Source: Pseudomonas plecoglossicida NBRC 103162 = DSM 15088 (GTDB taxonomy: Bacteria > Pseudomonadota > Gammaproteobacteria > Pseudomonadales > Pseudomonadaceae). Taken from it: 64,000 nt of DNA. The position numbers and the translations under genes were made by a program. Positions 61,922 to 64,000 of this stretch are shown here, piece by piece. The stretch lies in contig NZ_BBIV01000012.1 in NCBI RefSeq assembly GCF_000730665.1, positions 109,894 through 173,893 of the forward strand. Reading direction: 5' to 3'. Position 1 is the first letter of the stretch. Every line of letters starts with the position of its first letter. The notes under the pieces were generated by a model. That model worked only from the letters and a program-made list of their open reading frames with translations. It was not told the origin of the DNA and did no database searches.

Positions 61922-62579
61922 AGCCGGAGCCCCGTACCGTACGGATCAGCGGCGACTGGCCGGGTGAGTCGATCTTCTTGCGCAAGCGACCGATGTGCAC
62001 GTCGATCAGGTTGGTGCCGGGGTCGAAGTGGTAGCCCCAGACTTCCTCGAAGATCATCATCCGCGTGATCACCTGGCCACTGTGGCGCATCAGGTATTCC
62101 AGCAGCTTGTACTCGGTGGGCAGCAGGTTGAGGGTCTGCTCGCCGCGGCGGGCCTCATGGCTGATCAGGTCCAGTTGCAGGTCGGCGACCTGCAGGCGGG
62201 TCTGGGTCATCGGCACGCTGTTGCGGCGCAGCAGCACTTCGACGCGGGCGGCCATCTCGTCGGAGGCGAACGGTTTGGTCAGGTAGTCGTCACCGCCGGC
62301 GCGCAGGCCTCGTACACGTTCGTCCACGTCGGACAGGGCGCTGATCATGAGGATTGGCGTGGCGATCTTGAGGTTGCGCAGGGTGGTGACGATCGTCAGG
62401 CCATCGACTTCGGGCAGCATGCGGTCCAGGGTGATCAGGTCGTAACCGCCGGCAATGGCCTTGGCCAGGCCTTCACGGCCGTTGTCGGCCCACTCCACAT
62501 CGAGACCGTGGCTGGTCAGTTCGGCGACGATTTCCTGGCCGGTAACGGCGTCGTCTTCGATGGTCAGTACGCGTGGCAT
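61899..62579 (-). CDS. OmpR-family two-component response regulator
   Basis: A 226-residue protein: receiver domain (IEDDAVTGQ at the N-terminus, phospho-acceptor Asp in LITLDRMLPEVDG, Lys in DDYLTKPF) and a C-terminal winged helix (LNLLPTEYKLLEYLMRHSGQVITRMMIFEEVWGY, then DVHIGRLRKKID). It partners the overlapping sensor kinase. Target genes are unknown; ParRS sits in the same synteny block in P. aeruginosa, but identity is not shown here. Confidence 0.93.
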   Translation of the reverse strand: MPRVLTIEDDAVTGQEIVAELTSHGLDVEWADNGREGLAKAIAGGYDLITLDRMLPEVDGLTIVTTLRNLKIATPILMISALSDVDERVRGLRAGGDDYLTKPFASDEMAARVEVLLRRNSVPMTQTRLQVADLQLDLISHEARRGEQTLNLLPTEYKLLEYLMRHSGQVITRMMIFEEVWGYHFDPGTNLIDVHIGRLRKKIDSPGQSPLIRTVRGSGYAIAEPV

Positions 62580-62690
62580 GCTCGTTCCTGGGCGTCTAGA
62601 GAAGACTTGATTGTGCCAAAGAATAGCCAAACGGCGATTTAAGAAAAATTCATCTGGCGGTCCCGTCCTTGGCTCAATGCAGCATCTTGA

Positions 62691-62722
62691 CCTGTGGGAG
62701 CCCGCTTGCCGGCGATAGTGCC
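62691..62722. repeat. Single REP palindrome
   Basis: One CTGTGGGAGCCCGCTTGCCGG-type copy upstream of the response regulator. Confidence 0.75.
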
Positions 62723-62736
62723 GGAGCATTCAGCCC

Positions 62737-62772
62737 AAAAAAACGGGGCATGCCAACGACTGGCATGCCCCG
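62737..62772 (-). terminator. Rho-independent terminator of ilvE
   Basis: A 12-bp stem CGGGGCATGCCA/TGGCATGCCCCG (5-base loop) lies 23 bases past the ilvE stop; on the minus strand it is followed by TTTTTTT. Confidence 0.95.
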
Positions 62773-62794
62773 ATAGTCGACCTGAAGCAGCGGA

Positions 62795-63814
62795 TCAGGC
62801 GACCTTGACGATCCAGCCAGCTGGCGCTTCCACGTCACCGCTCTGGATACCGGTCAGCTCGTTGTAGAGCTTCTGGGTAACCGGGCCGACCTTTTCCAGG
62901 TCATGGAACACGTGCAGCTTGCCGTTGTACTCGATACCGCCGATCGGGGTGATCACCGCCGCGGTGCCGCACGCGCCGGCTTCGATGAAGCGGTCGAGCT
63001 TGCTGATCTCGACATCGCCTTCGATCACGGTCAGGCCCAGGCGCGATTGTGCCAGTTCCATCAGCGACAGGCGGGTGATGCCAGGCAGCACCGAGGCCGA
63101 TTTCGGGGTGACGAACTCGTTGTTGGCAGTGATGCCGAAGAAGTTGGCCGAACCGACTTCCTCGATCTTGGTGTGGGTCAGCGGGTCGAGGTAGATGGCG
63201 TCGGCGAAGTTGGCTTTCTTCGCTTCAGCGCCCGGCTGCAGGCTGGCCGCATAGTTGCCGCCGACCTTGGCTGCGCCGGTGCCCTGCGGGGCCGCGCGGT
63301 CGAAGCTGGAAATCTGGAAGTTGTGCGGCTTCATGCCGCCTTTGAAGTACGAGCCAACCGGGATGGCGAAGATCGAGAAGATGAACTCGGGGGCGGTACG
63401 CACGCCGATGTTGTCGCCGGTGCCGATCACGAACGGACGCAGGTACAGGGCACCCTTGCCGTGCGGCGGGACGAACTTCTCGTTGGCCTTGACCACTTGC
63501 TTGCACGCTTCGACGAACACATCGGTCGGCACCTGTGGCATCAGCAGGCGTGCGCAGCTGCGCTGCATGCGGGCCGCGTTCTGGTCTGGGCGGAACAGGT
63601 TGATCGAGCCGTCCTTGCAACGATAGGCCTTCAGGCCTTCGAAGCACTGCTGGCCATAGTGCAGGGCAGTGGAGCCTTCACTGATGTGCAGCACGTTGTC
63701 TTCGGTCAGGGTGCCTTTGTCCCACTCGCCATTGCGCCATACGGACAGGTAGCGCTTGTCGGTCTTGATGTAGTCGAAACCCAGCTTGTCCCAGTTAATG
63801 CTCTCGTTACTCAT
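62795..63814 (-). CDS. ilvE: Branched-chain amino-acid aminotransferase
   Basis: A 339-residue fold-type IV aminotransferase. The PLP Lys lies in GAAKVGGNYAASL, with the family motifs LYLRPFVIGT and EVGSANFFGITANNEFVTP and ITRLSLMELA. Length fits the class II (longer) BCAT form. It interconverts Leu, Ile and Val with their 2-oxo acids. Monocistronic, with a strong terminator. Confidence 0.95.
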   Translation of the reverse strand: MSNESINWDKLGFDYIKTDKRYLSVWRNGEWDKGTLTEDNVLHISEGSTALHYGQQCFEGLKAYRCKDGSINLFRPDQNAARMQRSCARLLMPQVPTDVFVEACKQVVKANEKFVPPHGKGALYLRPFVIGTGDNIGVRTAPEFIFSIFAIPVGSYFKGGMKPHNFQISSFDRAAPQGTGAAKVGGNYAASLQPGAEAKKANFADAIYLDPLTHTKIEEVGSANFFGITANNEFVTPKSASVLPGITRLSLMELAQSRLGLTVIEGDVEISKLDRFIEAGACGTAAVITPIGGIEYNGKLHVFHDLEKVGPVTQKLYNELTGIQSGDVEAPAGWIVKVA

Positions 63815-63965
63815 GACACCCTCGATTGTCTTGCAGATGCCCGATCGCTCGGGCTGCTGTTATATGCGCACCACGCCACGATAATACATCCGCCGCGGAT
63901 CGGGAACGGCCAGTCACGAATTGGCGGGGCCTGTAGGTGCAGGTCGGCGGATTTTCGGCGTTCAC

Positions 63966-64000
63966 GAGATCGAGCGCCGCCCGCGCGGCGCATCGCGAGC
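63966..64000. repeat. Long palindromic repeat element, copy 3 (cut by window end)
   Basis: Left arm GAGATCGAGCGCCGCCCGCG plus GCGGCGCATCGCG, the same as the left arm of copies 1 and 2, begins 151 bases upstream of ilvE and runs off the window. Confidence 0.7.

Overview
The window reads as a chromosomal segment of a Pseudomonas putida-group bacterium. It is GC-rich, gene-dense and Gram-negative (TamA/TamB, LpxH, SodC, class C beta-lactamase). It carries many copies of a short REP-type palindrome with a GCCGGC core of the kind known from P. putida, and the order lpxH-ppiB-glnS-cysS that I know from pseudomonads. No rRNA, tRNA, CRISPR array, integrase or complete insertion sequence was recognised.

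Layout. 1-4861: truncated AEC transporter, two LysR regulators, periplasmic Cu,Zn-SOD, START-domain protein, ureidoglycine aminohydrolase. 5201-7039: a secreted metzincin-type protease with Ig-like repeats in an AT-richer island. 7114-12480: beta-propeller protein, DMT exporter, an envelope-phosphatase operon and a methyltransferase. 12615-14990: carboxynorspermidine (or carboxyspermidine) dehydrogenase and decarboxylase. 15315-19276: PLP dehydratase, amidase, YghU-type GST. 19514-24597: a catabolic-looking group (XRE-cupin regulator, Old-Yellow-Enzyme/FAD oxidoreductase, class II aldolase, NCS1 permease). 24829-32468: DMT exporter, small conserved proteins, AmpC, SBF-like transporter, TetR with a divergent SDR/isomerase pair. 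32488-36442: PuuR-like regulator, an MFS remnant, then a divergent ECF sigma/anti-sigma and catalase-like peroxidase/cytochrome b561 module. 36737-43817: exonuclease III, GNAT, TamA-TamB. 43864-54053: two related secreted proteins diverging from a giant multicopper oxidase. 54144-55533: Mor-like activator, small membrane protein, Fur-like protein. 55926-63814: lpxH, ppiB, glnS, cysS, a two-component system and ilvE.

The most striking locus is 43864-54053. A 1942-residue secreted multicopper oxidase of the MofA/McoA/MnxG type (the class linked to Mn(II) oxidation) and a divergent two-gene operon of paralogous secreted proteins each have a correctly spaced -24/-12 (sigma-54) promoter. About 500 bp separate the two promoters, enough for a shared enhancer. 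This suggests that the two unknown secreted proteins are co-regulated partners of the oxidase.

A second regulatory find is at 35075-35131. The ECF sigma operon and the catalase operon have mirror-image promoters, GGAATAA-N14-CGTC on both strands, whose -35 elements form one palindrome. Other points of note are an SDR lacking its catalytic Tyr, an MFS gene collapsed by an internal deletion, and a long palindromic repeat family with two copies in the window and a third cut by its right edge.
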